From assembly GCA_951802425.1 (NCBI GenBank), contig OX637803.1, forward strand, positions 2,108,001 to 2,172,000: a DNA stretch of 64,000 bases, read 5' to 3'. The DNA is from Clavaria fumosa. Lineage: Eukaryota > Basidiomycota > Agaricomycetes > Agaricales > Clavariaceae. The notes beneath the pieces were generated by a model that was not told the DNA's origin, searched no databases, and saw nothing but the letters and a program-made list of their open reading frames with translations. This document shows positions 11,469 to 21,839 of the stretch, one piece after another (the first letter of the stretch is position 1; each line of letters opens with the position of its first letter). A program made the position numbers and the translations under genes.

Positions 11469-11480
11469 CAATACTAACAT
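11469..11480 (+). other. Primer-binding site of self-priming type
   Basis: CAATACTAACAT immediately follows the 5' LTR. It does not look like the 3' end of a common tRNA complement, but it is the reverse complement of the predicted 5' end of the element's own RNA, as in the Tf1/sushi group. Confidence 0.65.
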
Positions 11481-12121
11481 CAACCCCTGTCTGCCCTAGC
11501 CCCGTGTCCTAACCCGGCTAGCCTGGACCCCTATCTCAAACTGTCACACTCTGTGACAGCTTATCCCCCTCATCCTCTTTCTCTTTACCCTGCCCACGGT
11601 GTGCAACAGAACTGTGTGAAATTTTTACTGTGTGTAGATACACGTGACCAGACCTAGAGGAAGTCTACTGTGACCCTCCCCAAGAGACACCGAGTGCCAA
11701 AGGCCCGGAACTTTGCTTTACAGCTACGTACCAGTGAATCGTGTAGTGTACAGGGCACAGAAAGGCCCTATACATAGTTTTTCTGTAGTTTCCTGGTCCA
11801 GTGGACAGGGCCCTTGCTCTGTGACCATTGTCAGAAGGGCACACGGGCAACTCACTAGGAGTTGTGGAGTGACCACCTGGGACACCATTCGGGCCCCACG
11901 CTAGCAACAAGTTTTATAGAATAAGAGTTCTATAAGTACCTAGATACATAGAGAGCAGCCTGAGAGGACAGGACTGCTAAGAGATCGAAGAAATCCTGAG
12001 TGCCCAAGGCCCGGAATTCTATTTACAGCGTCTGCGTCCGAGACCGGGTCGAGCCCAGCTCCCCCCCGATTCCCCTGTTACCGACGTCCCCAAAACCCCA
12101 TCACCACCACCAGGGTCTGTG
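11481..12121 (+). other. Retrotransposon untranslated leader
   Basis: About 640 nt between the primer-binding site and gag with no credible gene. It contains an imperfect direct repeat of about 32 nt, at roughly 11690-11722 and 11997-12028 (shared core AAGGCCCGGAA and a TTTACAG end). Confidence 0.6.
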
Positions 12122-13123
12122 ATGGCTGACCACGTCGCCCCGCCTGAAGTCCATGCCACGAGGCTGGATTTAGTCGTCGCCCCATTCGATGGGCAAAAAA
12201 GAAATTTCCATACATTCCTCCGGTCGCTCCGCCTCCTGTTTATGGCGAATCCGATAATCTATGCCACGGACCTGGCAAAGGTCCTCTACACCCTCAGCAA
12301 AATTACTGGCAAGGGGTTTGCCGCAGAATGGGCAAATGTGAAGGGAGAGGAAATCCTGGGTAACAACGAGGTTGGAACCTGGGCAGAATTTGTGGAAGAG
12401 ATGAAGCGAGCATTCAATGACCCGAACAACCGTGCGACTGCCCTCGCAGATATTGCGAAGTTGAAACAGGGTGTCATGATGGCACCTGAGTTCTTCGCAA
12501 AGTTCGAAACAATGTTCCGAAGAGCGGGGATGACAGAAGTGGCCAATTCGGACATCCTGGTCCATTGGCTGGAGTCGAATCTGAGCAGGAGGCTAGTGGG
12601 AAAGGTCTATGGTGTTTCGCCAATGCCAGAGACCTACGTGCAGTGGAAGGCACTTGCCGAAAAGCTAGACGCTCAGCAGCATCGCCTCGACGGAGTCATC
12701 GCACAACAGAACTCTGTGCGTCCTGCTCTGCCCGCAACCAGCCGCCCCCTCCCTCAACAAACCCGCTTCGCCCCAGCCCCCCGTCCCTTCCTGGCCCAGC
12801 CTCTGGCCCGCACCCCTGCCCCTCCCACCATGCCGCGTCCCACCAATGCCGGTGATGCCATGGTGGTGGATCGTGCCCGTGCCCCTGGAGTGTTGCGCAC
12901 CTGCTTCCGATGTGGCCAAGCTGGTCACATGGTGAGAGATTGCCAGCTCCAGGACACACATCTGCAGATCCCAAGGCCGCAGATCCCCGCCGTGGAAAGC
13001 CAGGCATGTAGTGCAGAGGACTATGAGAACGAGATCGCACTGCTCCGAGACTGCCTGGATTTGCTCGAGAGAGAGAAGAGGGCTCCTGTTGAAGAGCCGG
13101 ATTTTGGAGACGAGGCCCAGTGA
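12122..13123 (+). CDS. gag: Retrotransposon gag (capsid/nucleocapsid)
   Basis: 333 codons from ATG at 12122. The N-terminal two thirds have the look of a Retrotrans_gag capsid domain (FVEEMKRAFND, then VHWLESNLSRRLVGKVYG). A Pro-rich linker follows, and then a CCHC zinc knuckle, CFRCGQAGHMVRDC, near residue 260. It packages the RNA into the element's particle. The frame overlaps pol: the pol frame is open from 13093 and gag stops at 13121-13123, so pol lies in the -1 frame with a 31-nt overlap. No classic slippery heptamer is obvious there, so the mode of pol expression is open. Confidence 0.9.
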   Translation: MADHVAPPEVHATRLDLVVAPFDGQKRNFHTFLRSLRLLFMANPIIYATDLAKVLYTLSKITGKGFAAEWANVKGEEILGNNEVGTWAEFVEEMKRAFNDPNNRATALADIAKLKQGVMMAPEFFAKFETMFRRAGMTEVANSDILVHWLESNLSRRLVGKVYGVSPMPETYVQWKALAEKLDAQQHRLDGVIAQQNSVRPALPATSRPLPQQTRFAPAPRPFLAQPLARTPAPPTMPRPTNAGDAMVVDRARAPGVLRTCFRCGQAGHMVRDCQLQDTHLQIPRPQIPAVESQACSAEDYENEIALLRDCLDLLEREKRAPVEEPDFGDEAQ

Positions 13124-16100
13124 GTCCGAACTGGAGTCTCAGGAGTAGATATCCCAGCCCCCCTCCCGTCCCTGTACCTGCAGCTAGTATCCCAAAATAC
13201 ACTATCTTGCAGCGGAGACACACCCGGATTGGGGCTGAGGTGAAGGACAAAGCGGAAACGGAAACCGCTAAAAGTGAAATACCAAAAAGAGAAAAGGGGA
13301 CTAGCAGCCAAGTGGAGCCAACAAAGCACCTTGCAGAGGTGCTGAAGGACACCCTATTGCGTATGCCCCGAGAGCTCTCCATCCAGGTGCACCTGGAGGC
13401 TCTCAGCACTGGCAAAGGGGCAACTACGAAAGCCCTTGTCGACTCAGGCTGCACCAACTGCTTTATGGACTTGGAGTGGGCGAAAAAAGTGGGATTGGAA
13501 CCATCTCCCTTGCTGAATCCAATCACCATGTATAATGTGGATGGAACACAGAACAGAGATGGTAAGATCCGGTATGGGATGGAGCTGCTTGTGACGGTTG
13601 GCGACCACCAGGAGCGGATCCACTTCCTGCTAGGGAAGACTCAGTCCCACACGGCGATCCTTGGGCATGATTGGCTAAAGCGTCATAATCCAGAGATTGA
13701 CTGGGTGAAAGCTGAAGTAAGGCTCACCCGCTGCCCCAACTCCTGTGCCTCCTCCCCACACAGCCACCGGTCTCCTGTTCGACCCTCAGGTCCACCAAAA
13801 GCGAGTACCCTGGCCTCGGCCAGTATCCTGGACACCCGTTTTCCCAACACTGGCCCTACCCCTGATTGGCCCAGCCGCTACCCTTTGGTTTTTAGTGAAG
13901 CAAAGTGGGATGAGCTCCCCCGCTCCCACCCTGACTTTGATATCAAAATCGAGTTTAAAACAGACCCTGGACACCTCTCCTCTAAGCTATACTCTCTGAC
14001 GCGAGAAGAGATGGTGGAAATGAATCGCTGGGTGGATGAGCAGCTAGCTTCTGGACGAATCCGACCTTCGAAGTCCCCGTACGCAAGCCCCTTCTTCTTC
14101 AAACGTGAGAAGGACAAGCTGCGGCCGATTATCGATTACTCTAGGCTGAACTCGTATCTAATCAAAGACAAGTACCCCCTCCCCCTCATACGAGACACTG
14201 TGGATGTGTTAAAGGGGGCGACCATCTATTCCAAGATTGATGCGAAGGGAGGTTTCCCATCGATGCAGGTCTGGCCAGAACATCAGCACCGCTGTGCTTT
14301 CCTAACGCCCCGTGGACTCTTCGAACCGGCAGTTATGTGGTTTGGGCTGCAGAATGCGCCTGCAACCTTCCAGCGCTTCATGAACCATGTGTTGAGAGAA
14401 GAGATTGCAGGGGGGCATGTCTGAGCCTATGTCGATGATGTTATAGTGTTTGCAGAGGATTTGGCTACACATCGGTATTGGATGGATCGGGTCTTGAAGA
14501 AGTTTGGGGAGAATGGCCTGTGTCTCAGACTCAGCAAGTGCGAGTTCGAGAAGAGTGAGGTTTTCTTCCTGGGGATGAAGATCTCCCACAACCGTCTAGA
14601 GCATGACCCAGCTAAAGGCGCGGCGATCCGTAACTGGCCCAGACTGAAAAATGTGAAAGAGGTACAAAGATTCAACGGGATGCTGAACTACCTCCGCCGG
14701 CACATCCCAAATCTCTCTGCCCGGGCAAAACCACTCTTCCGGCTGACAGGGAAAGTCCCGTGGAGATGGGAGGAGGAGGAGGAAGCAGCCTTCCAAGATC
14801 TCTGCCTGGCACTAGTATCAGCCCTGGTCTTGGCTCTACCACAAGACAAAGGGAGATGGAAGGTAGAAACAGATGTGAGCAACTTGGCGACTGGAGGAGT
14901 TCTCTCACAGCAGCAGGTGGATGGGACTTGGAGAGTTGTAGACTACATCTCCAAAGCCCTCACTGCAGCTGAGAAGAATTACGATGTGTATGACAAGGAG
15001 TTCCTGGCTGTAATCCGGGCACTATGCGAGTGGCGGGCTTACCTGATTGGGGTGGAAGAGACTATCGAAATCTGGATGGACCATGCTAACCTCCAGTACT
15101 TCCGGAAGCCCCAGAAGTTGAAACCGAGGCAGGTCCGTTGGGTTGGAGAGCTCCAGTGCTTTGACTTTGAGATCAAGTACCATACTGGGAAGTCAAACAC
15201 GAAAGCGGATGCACTCTCACGGAGGCCAGACTATGGAGAGATGGTGGAGGAGGATGCACCAGTACAGGTCTTCCCAGAGGCTGAGACCCGCACATCGTTC
15301 ACATCGGAGATGGAGACGCTACTCCAGAAAAACAGTGCGGTATATGTGCAGAAGCCGGAGGAGCTTGATGATGAGTGGACAAGAGATCGGATGGGACTCT
15401 GGCGGAAGGCAGAAATCACTTGGGTGCCCCCAGAAGCATGTGAGGCAGTGCTCACCTTTGAGCATGACCTCCCCATCGCAGGACACCCTGGTCCACGGAA
15501 ACTGAGGGCGGCTCTGCTGAGGTCCTATTGGTGGGTGGGCATGGTGAAGGATTCCAATCGGTATGCAGGTGGATGTGAAACATGCCAACGAATCAAGCCT
15601 GATCGTACCAGGCGCGCCGCTCCGCTCCATCCGCACCCTGTCCCTGAGAGCCCCTGGGCAGTCATCTCTTGGGACATTGTTGGACCTTTCCCCCTCTCAC
15701 GTGGTCACAATGCGATCCTTGTCATTGTTGACAAGTTTACAAAACGAACTCTCATCGAAGCTATTGGCCTTGACCTCACAGGACTTGGTGCTGCTCGGAT
15801 CCTTCGAGACCGGGTCTTCCGCGACCATGGAGTCCCACAGAAAGTTGTGAGTGACTGGGGAACCCAATTTGTGTCCAGATTCATGAGGGAGTTTTATGGG
15901 ATGATTGGAGTTAAGGCAAACCCGAGCACTGCCTTCCACCCACAAACAGATGGACAGACAGAGTGGGTCAATCAGGAGGTTGAAGTGTATCTCCGGGCCT
16001 ATGTTGACCATCTGCAGGATGATTGGGCAGAGTGGCTATCCACAGCCGAATTCACGCTCAATAACCGTGAGCACTCAGCCACTGGATTCACACCTTTCTA

Positions 16101-16743
16101 TCTGGAGTATGGCCGGCACCCTTGGAATGGTGGTATCCGGCCGCCCTCTGAAGTGAACCCTGCAGCAGATGAGTGGATGGCCAAGCTCACGGAATCCCGA
16201 AGAGCAGCCAGGGATGCAATGGGGAAGGTGGCAGATGCGATGAAGGCTAGCTATGATAAAGGAAAGCGCCCGAGTCGTGAATACTCAAAGGGGGACTTAG
16301 TCTGGCTGGATACCTGGAACCTGAAAATGGATCGACCATCCAAGAAGCTTGACAACAAGCGGGCTGGACCCTTCACCATCGAAGAGAAGGTTGGACCAGC
16401 AGCATACCGACTCAAGCTCCCCCAAGCATGGCGCATTCACCGGGTTTTCAATGAGTTGCTACTCACCCCGTATATTGCTCCCTCTTTCCCTTCCCAGAAC
16501 TTGCCTCCACCCCCACCCCCCACGATTGACGATGACCACTTGGAGTATGAGGTGGAGGAAATTCTTGATGTCAAGAAGGTTGGACAGGGAGTGAAGTATT
16601 TGGTGAAGTGGTTAGGATACCCTGCAGAGGAGAACACCTGGGAACCCCGTCGCAACCTCACTAACATTGCACTGTTGCTCCAGGACTTCTTCCAGCAATA
16701 CCCTGACAAGGCGAAGTTGGCAGGTCGAGACGCCCAGCCTTAA
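13093..16743 (+). pseudogene. pol: Retrotransposon pol with one internal stop (PR-RT-RH-IN-chromodomain)
   Basis: One frame in two open blocks (to 14421 and from 14425) separated only by TGA at 14422-14424. In order: an aspartic protease (VDSGCTNCF near 13438); reverse transcriptase (LRPIIDYSRLNSYLIKDKYP, KIDAKGG, then YVDDVIVF at 14428); and RNase H (ETDVSNLATGGVLSQ and YDKEFLAVIRAL). Integrase follows, with an H-H-C-C zinc site (HDLPIAGHPG...CETCQRI) and a D-D-E core (SWDIVG, VSDWGTQF, QTEWVNQE). The C-terminal chromodomain is at about 16540-16665 (EEILDVKKVGQGVKYLVKW). The stop lies one codon before the YVDD catalytic motif and abolishes RT unless suppressed. A CGA-to-TGA transition is the simplest cause. 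Confidence 0.9.
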
Positions 16744-16754
16744 GAGGGGGGTGA
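16743..16754 (+). other. Polypurine tract
   Basis: AGAGGGGGGTGA directly before the 3' LTR, the expected plus-strand primer. It also contains the end of the pol stop codon. Confidence 0.8.
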
Positions 16755-17059
16755 TGTCAGGATCGCTTACATAAGCAGCTTGGAAAGGCCAAGAAAGGAT
16801 CGCAAAAGAGTTGCGGGAAGTTTGCGGACGAGTCACATGACCCGAATGGGTGGTGGCTTACATAATGGGAAAATCACGTGACCCAGGCCTGGACGCATCA
16901 CGTGATTCACGGGGTCCGAGCATGGGAACGCCGGCAACTCCCGAACCGCTCGCTATATATACTACGTCGCTTTCTTACTTGTACCCTTTTCCCCTTATGT
17001 TAGTATTGTCATCATTGACCTTACGTTAAGTTGTGTGAACTGTGAGACTAAGTCTGACA
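16755..17059 (+). repeat. 3' LTR (305 bp)
   Basis: Same ends as the 5' LTR and 7 bp longer just upstream of the predicted RNA start (about 16978). Most substitutions against the 5' LTR are CG in the 5' copy and TG or CA here. Confidence 0.95.
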
Positions 17060-18429
17060 GTTGGGATAAAGATGAAAGAATGGTAGATGTGGAATTATCA
17101 TCCTTGCATTCATCCAAAGCATCAATCACAACTAAACTTGGAGGGAACTTATTCCTCATAGCCACAAATGGTTTGACAATCATCTTCTCCAACTGATAGG
17201 AGACAGAGGAGTAAACAATATCAGGATTAGACCTGACAACATCTGCAAGTCCAGCTTTGAACTCTGGACAAAACTGTCCTAATTGATAGGCAATGGTAGT
17301 GAATACCAGATTGAGATTGCTGCAATCAGCATTATCCCTAGAGCAGAAGAAGCTCGCAGCAAGGACTCCTTTATCCTCACAGAACTTGGCTGCAGTGTAG
17401 GCAATTGTAGTCTTCCCACTCCCAGCTACACCATTGATCCAAAATATCTGCTGACTCCCCATGACACCCAAATGGTCAGACGATGTGGGTATGCCCTCCG
17501 GAGAGAGGTGTTTAACATCATGACCAATCCACTGATACAGCTCCTCAAGAATCTCTTTCCGAGTACCACCAAGACATGGCACTAGCCTATTATTGCAGCT
17601 GAACCCAGCAGTGACTGCACGAGGCAGATTGAGACCAGCTACAGAGCCAAAGATAAGCAAAGCACTACAGCCAAATTACAAATAAATCATTACCATAGAT
17701 ATCAAGCTTCGACTCAATTCTCTGATCAAATTATCATATGAGAAACAGGACAAGGATGCTGGTCTGCAAACTTACTCCAACTATTGACTCGATGGCAAGT
17801 GTACTTTGAACCTTCAAGTGACCACACCTCAATCAGGGTGTCCAAAAGGTACAGGCCACTTACTTACCAGGAATTGTTGTATTGAGTCATTGACAGCAGA
17901 AATAAGGCCCGTAATCTCAAGAGCATCACGGTCACGGGTGAGGACACGCTTCAAGCGGTTGCGCATGATCATTTGCTGAGCTTTCTCCCCGACAGACTTC
18001 CATGATCTGCCATGCGAGACTGAGATCAGCAGAGCATTTTGTCAGGAAATGGCAACTCACTCGGACAAGCAGTTGATACGGTCAGTCATTGCTGCAGACA
18101 AGGCGCCGCCATTGGATGCCTCCCACAGCATTGCATGCAAGTCTCGAACGCGGCCAGCCAGTGATTCCAAGTCATTGCTGTTCTGCGAGGTTTTCTGTGT
18201 AGAGGATTAGCGGGCAACGACAGCGACACAAATGACATGTTTCACGCACTTGAATAGCATCGAGGAGAATTATAAATCCTCCGATACCTTCCTGCAGTCC
18301 CGGTACACCCGTCTTCCCTGCAACCTCCTTGAGAAGTGCGAGAGCATTCTGGAGACCAATGAAGGCAAGAGACTGAGGCCCCGAAGAAGACTTGACCTTT
18401 GCCAGGGTAGTGTCGAGAGCTTTGCGCAT

Positions 18430-19000
18430 GGTGATGATGCTAGTAGTAGTGTCGACGAAAGATACGAGCCTGCGACTGGGTGCTTATCGATGCACAGCGT
18501 GACAGTCACGATTTGATGTAACATTGCCCGTGACATGCGCGTGACACCAGCGCTGGCTCTCGGGAACGCCGTCGCGGCTGTCATGATCAGCTTACGGATT
18601 TCGTGCCTGTGGTCCTTTCAATACAGCCAATGTCTGATGCCATGTCGCCTCCAAAACGTTCCTTTCAACGACTCGGACACAACACTAGTTCATACCTTGT
18701 ACTCCAGCGCTTGGACCTACTCTGTATCCAGCTTTACGTTGCTCTCTGTTTTTACATTTTACATGGGCGACATGCTGCCTTTCAAATGCTCTCGTTATCC
18801 TTATCTTCGATTGCGAGGTAAAATTACGCATATATTTTGCGATGTAGACAACGACCAACGCATCCACATATATGATGTCTCTGCAGATGGACTCAGAGGC
18901 GCGCCGTGTCGCCGTGTCCCTGTGAAATTCCAGGACCTCTCAGACATGGAAGATGACGACAATAAAATCTCCCTCAGGCCTCGACATTGTCATCAAGAAA
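18430..19000 (-). repeat. Upstream region shared by the NLR copies
   Basis: About 500-600 bp upstream of the NLR start is similar to 26954-27430 (copy 2) and, on the other strand, to 43890-44480 (copy 4). Shared marks include TCGATGCACAGCGTGACAGT-like sequence close to the start and a distal piece with ATCTTCGATTGCGAGG. These are candidate promoter regions. No separate gene is convincing here. Confidence 0.55.
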
Positions 19001-19282
19001 ATATGTGACTTTGGCTATTTTTCTGACTGCTCCGCTTTTCGAAATATTTTTACAAATGTTTCTCTAATGTCGTTGAAGACGGGCATCGCCCGAGTATCTT
19101 CTTCCTTGTCTTGTCGAAGATGGTGGGCCTAGCAAATACGCAGGGGATAACGAACGGAACGGTTCTTGTTAACTGTGCAAGCGAAGGGGCTAACCAATGC
19201 TGTCTGCGTGACAGAAGCATCGACAATGGATGTAGTTGGATAGAGTCTCGTTAAGCGCCGCCGAAGAGAGTTGCGCCACCTA
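19001..19282. other. Junction between duplication units A and B
   Basis: No gene seen. A short piece near 19206-19255 (GATGTAGTTGGATAGAGTC) has a counterpart at 27452-27480 in front of unit C, consistent with a repeated junction. Confidence 0.4.
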
Positions 19283-21525
19283 CAGCTCTTCTTCGTCAAC
19301 GCCTCCAGCGGACCACATCAGAGTTACAAAAAGTCAGTCTTTCACCCCGCAGCCAGCCTTCGTTTAACCAGAAGACCACAATTAGCGGAATCTCAGAGAT
19401 GATATCCACCAACTCGACGACGCCGTCAATATCGCAGAGCCCCGTTGACCAGTCTCCGCCTGCCAAGCGGCCTCACATGGCCCATAACGCAATTCATCTA
19501 CTCCACCTTCGTCAAGTACGGCATCACCACGTACTTCGTCTCTTACACATCAATTTCTCTCCATTCCCAGAATTGCCTTCCGCTCGATTTAATACACCGC
19601 GACGTACAACAGAACGCCGTCAACGAAAAACTCAGCCTGCCCCTCTCCAAATCCAGAGCGCCATCCTCGCGTGCCGTGAAGGCACCCAACCCATTCTCTA
19701 CTTTCCACTCTAACAACTCTGACGACCGGCTTTCACTACCCCATCCTCATAACCACCTTCGTCATCTGCCTCGAGCGGCTTCTCCGCAGGTGTCAACCCC
19801 TTTTTGCACCTAGCGCTTGAGTACCGTCGCTCGTCGCTGCGTTCTTTCCTTGCACGGCTTGCGACGTTTAATCTTGCTATGTATGCAGGCAAGCCAGTGC
19901 CCGCAGACGCCGTCGCTGCCGCTTGGTGTGGCTGGATAAACGAGGGCAGGGACCGCCTTGTGTGTCGCTTGTGTGTCGTCTCATGGGCACTGGCGGGCTG
20001 CGAGGGAATAGCAAAGGAGGCGGGTGAGCTGCATCCTCCCATTGTTTTTTTTCTTCTTGCATTCTTTCTCTGTCCGAAGCTGATATCCATCTCTGGGTAG
20101 CAAATACTCTGATCATGAAACAAAAAGCAGGTTTGTAGATATGCACAAGGACGGCTGTCCGCGGATGACGCAACAATGTGATCGTACGTATGCGTGCTGC
20201 ATACGTGACACCCTCAGCAAGTCTTTTTGACACTTTCTACAGCGTCCATATATCGCATACCCCTGCAGACATCAACTACGATGGCTGCGCAGATTAAGGC
20301 CAATGCAATTGCCCTGCAGCCTATTCTTCAAGGAGTAAGCGTGAAGCATCCCCTTGTGAGCTCTTTAGAAAAGTTAATCTTTGCTTCAATATATTTATAT
20401 ATCTGTCCCCCGTCTCCAGACGCCTGCCCAGGTCCAAACACTCCAGTCGGCGCTCTCATCTGTGCATTCCGCGCACACAGATAGCCAGCCCGCCACTGAC
20501 CCCGTATCGTCTGGAGGGGATACCAGCGCTCCAGAGTCCTGTATGGCACCTCCAGCACCATCAGAATCGGTCATCCTCGTGTCCCTCTTCGGCCGGTCGA
20601 TCACCCCGGCCGTCGCACCTTGATGTCCGTTGGCGGAGCAGCCTCTCCATCTCCGGGATGACGTCCGCACCGCCCTTCGCGCCTCTCACGCCCAGACGAG
20701 GCTGCACCTCTCGCGCTCCGTCACGCCGATGCGCGCGATGCAGCACGACCGCCACGACGGTGCCGACGAGGAAGAAGACTCCATCTCAGTCGATCGTGCC
20801 CGCCACCGTCGCGCGCGTGCTGCGCATGCCAACTCTGCGCCGCCGCCGCCCGAGGGCGTGAGCGAGCTTGCGGGCGGGGCAGGGATGCCGCTGCTGTCCT
20901 GCTCGCTCTGCTAGCGACGCGTGAGGCTGTGGGCCTTTGCTTCATCGGAGACGCCATCGACCGTGCCGTCCAGCGAATTGACTGTGTCCTTGTCCACGGC
21001 GACGCAGACCATGATTGCTGGTCAGACGCGCGGACCACGGGCACGCAAAGACCGTTTGACGTACGCGCATTACCCCAACGTCGTGCCCTCGACCCTGCTG
21101 CCGTCGTTGCTCGTACCGCTTCCCTCGCCCTTGGTGTTTACCCTCGGAGGGGTCGGCACTTACAAACTACGGCCTCGTGAAATCGTCCTTCGCAGGACCT
21201 GCAACAACAACGGTCTCAGACGTCTCAGCAGAGCAGTGCAATGGAAGGCTGGCGCGCAGTGTTGACCATCGTGGCACGGCATGGTTTAACAACTCGCGAA
21301 AGGCGTGCGTCGACTGGACGGGACACTGAGGCCGAAATACCTCCGGGCGAGGGGAGAATGCAGACGCCATGGTGGCGAGCGTCAATGCGCGTGGGGTAAG
21401 TTACTTCCTGTTTTATATCTTGGGAAATGATGTTTCTCATTTTTCTTGGCCATTCTGCATACGTCTTCGCTTGGTATATTTGCTTTTCCTAATGTTTGGC
21501 AGGGAAAGGAGCACTGTTGAGCTGA
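19283..21525 (+). pseudogene. Rsm1/NIPA-like pseudogene (unit B)
   Basis: Homologous to the intact gene at 4630-7003 over all seven exons, including intron positions. Lesions visible: no ATG in the first exon; a frameshift in exon 3 before the zinc finger (near 19740-19800); a one-base insertion in exon 6 (near 20621); a CAG-to-TAG stop in the Rsm1-type Cys motif (at about 20912); and an 18-bp deletion in the last exon. The zinc-finger part (CGWINEGRDRLVCRLC) is still readable. The exon-6 insertion is shared with the unit C copy. No full-length product is expected. Confidence 0.8.
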
Positions 21526-21589
21526 TGAAAGGGTTCTACCATGGACAACAATGGTATTCTCATTAAAATAAAATTTGTGGGGTACTAAT

Positions 21590-21830
21590 ATCATATGCAG
21601 AAAGACAGAATAAACCCAGTGCGATGATACGCATCTCTGTACCCTTCCTGAGGCATATCTCGACTCGTTTGTAATGAACATGAATGACATCTCAAATGGG
21701 CTGATTGGCTTGAATGCTCTCAGGATCTGGGTATGCGTCGTTGTACAGGTCAAACCCTGTAGCCTTGCCATCCCCTATGGTGAAGACAAAGGCCACCCAG
21801 CGTGGCGCCTGTTTGTTGGGTTAAGGTGGG
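21590..21830 (-). pseudogene. Unit B counterpart of the unidentified minus-strand fragment
   Basis: Matches 7080-7300 base for base over most of its length, but the frame that is open there has stops here (for example after the NQPI counterpart). It lies in the same place, between the Rsm1-like copy and the ATPase fragment. Confidence 0.4.
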
Positions 21831-21839
21831 GAGGAGCAG

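Larger units (their letters stand above)
11166..17064 (+). mobile_element. Ty3/gypsy chromovirus LTR retrotransposon with 5-bp target duplication
   Basis: Element 11171-17059 sits between two copies of GTTGG (11166-11170 and 17060-17064). It has TG...CA LTRs (298 and 305 bp), a primer-binding site directly after the 5' LTR, gag, pol in the order protease-RT-RNase H-integrase-chromodomain, and a purine tract before the 3' LTR. That pol order and the chromodomain place it with Ty3/gypsy chromoviruses. It is inserted in plus orientation into exon 6 of the minus-strand NLR copy 1. The LTRs differ at about 10 positions plus one 7-bp indel, so the insertion is not brand-new. A stop codon inside the RT region makes this copy defective for pol. 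Confidence 0.95.
8154..18429 (-). pseudogene. NACHT-WD40 NLR gene, copy 1, split by a retrotransposon
   Basis: Seven exons on the minus strand: 18429-18250, 18194-18061, 18006-17868, 17811-17776, 17721-17694, exon 6 as 17638-17065 plus 11170-10165, and 10106-8154. Exon 6 is cut by the gypsy element at 11171-17059. Its two halves add up to exactly 1,580 nt, the length in the two intact copies, so the insertion is the only lesion I see. Encoded parts are a helical N-terminal domain, a NACHT NTPase (GVAGSGKTT P-loop; LVVIDALDEC Walker B), a helical linker and twelve 42-residue WD40 repeats. A 69-residue tail follows, starting YSDSN. Without the insert it would encode 1,349 residues. A truncated NACHT product or splicing around the element cannot be excluded. 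Confidence 0.85.
4575..19255. repeat. Segmental duplication unit A
   Basis: First of three head-to-tail units. Order: Rsm1-like gene (plus), unidentified minus-strand fragment, ATPase fragment (plus), NACHT-WD40 gene (minus) and its upstream region. Without the 5.9 kb retrotransposon it is about 8.5 kb, matching unit B. Outer borders are approximate because homology fades. Confidence 0.7.

Noticed and set aside
11469..11490. tRNA-primed primer-binding site
   Set aside because: The sequence after the 5' LTR does not begin with the TGG expected for complementarity to a tRNA 3' CCA. The match to the element's own RNA start is better.
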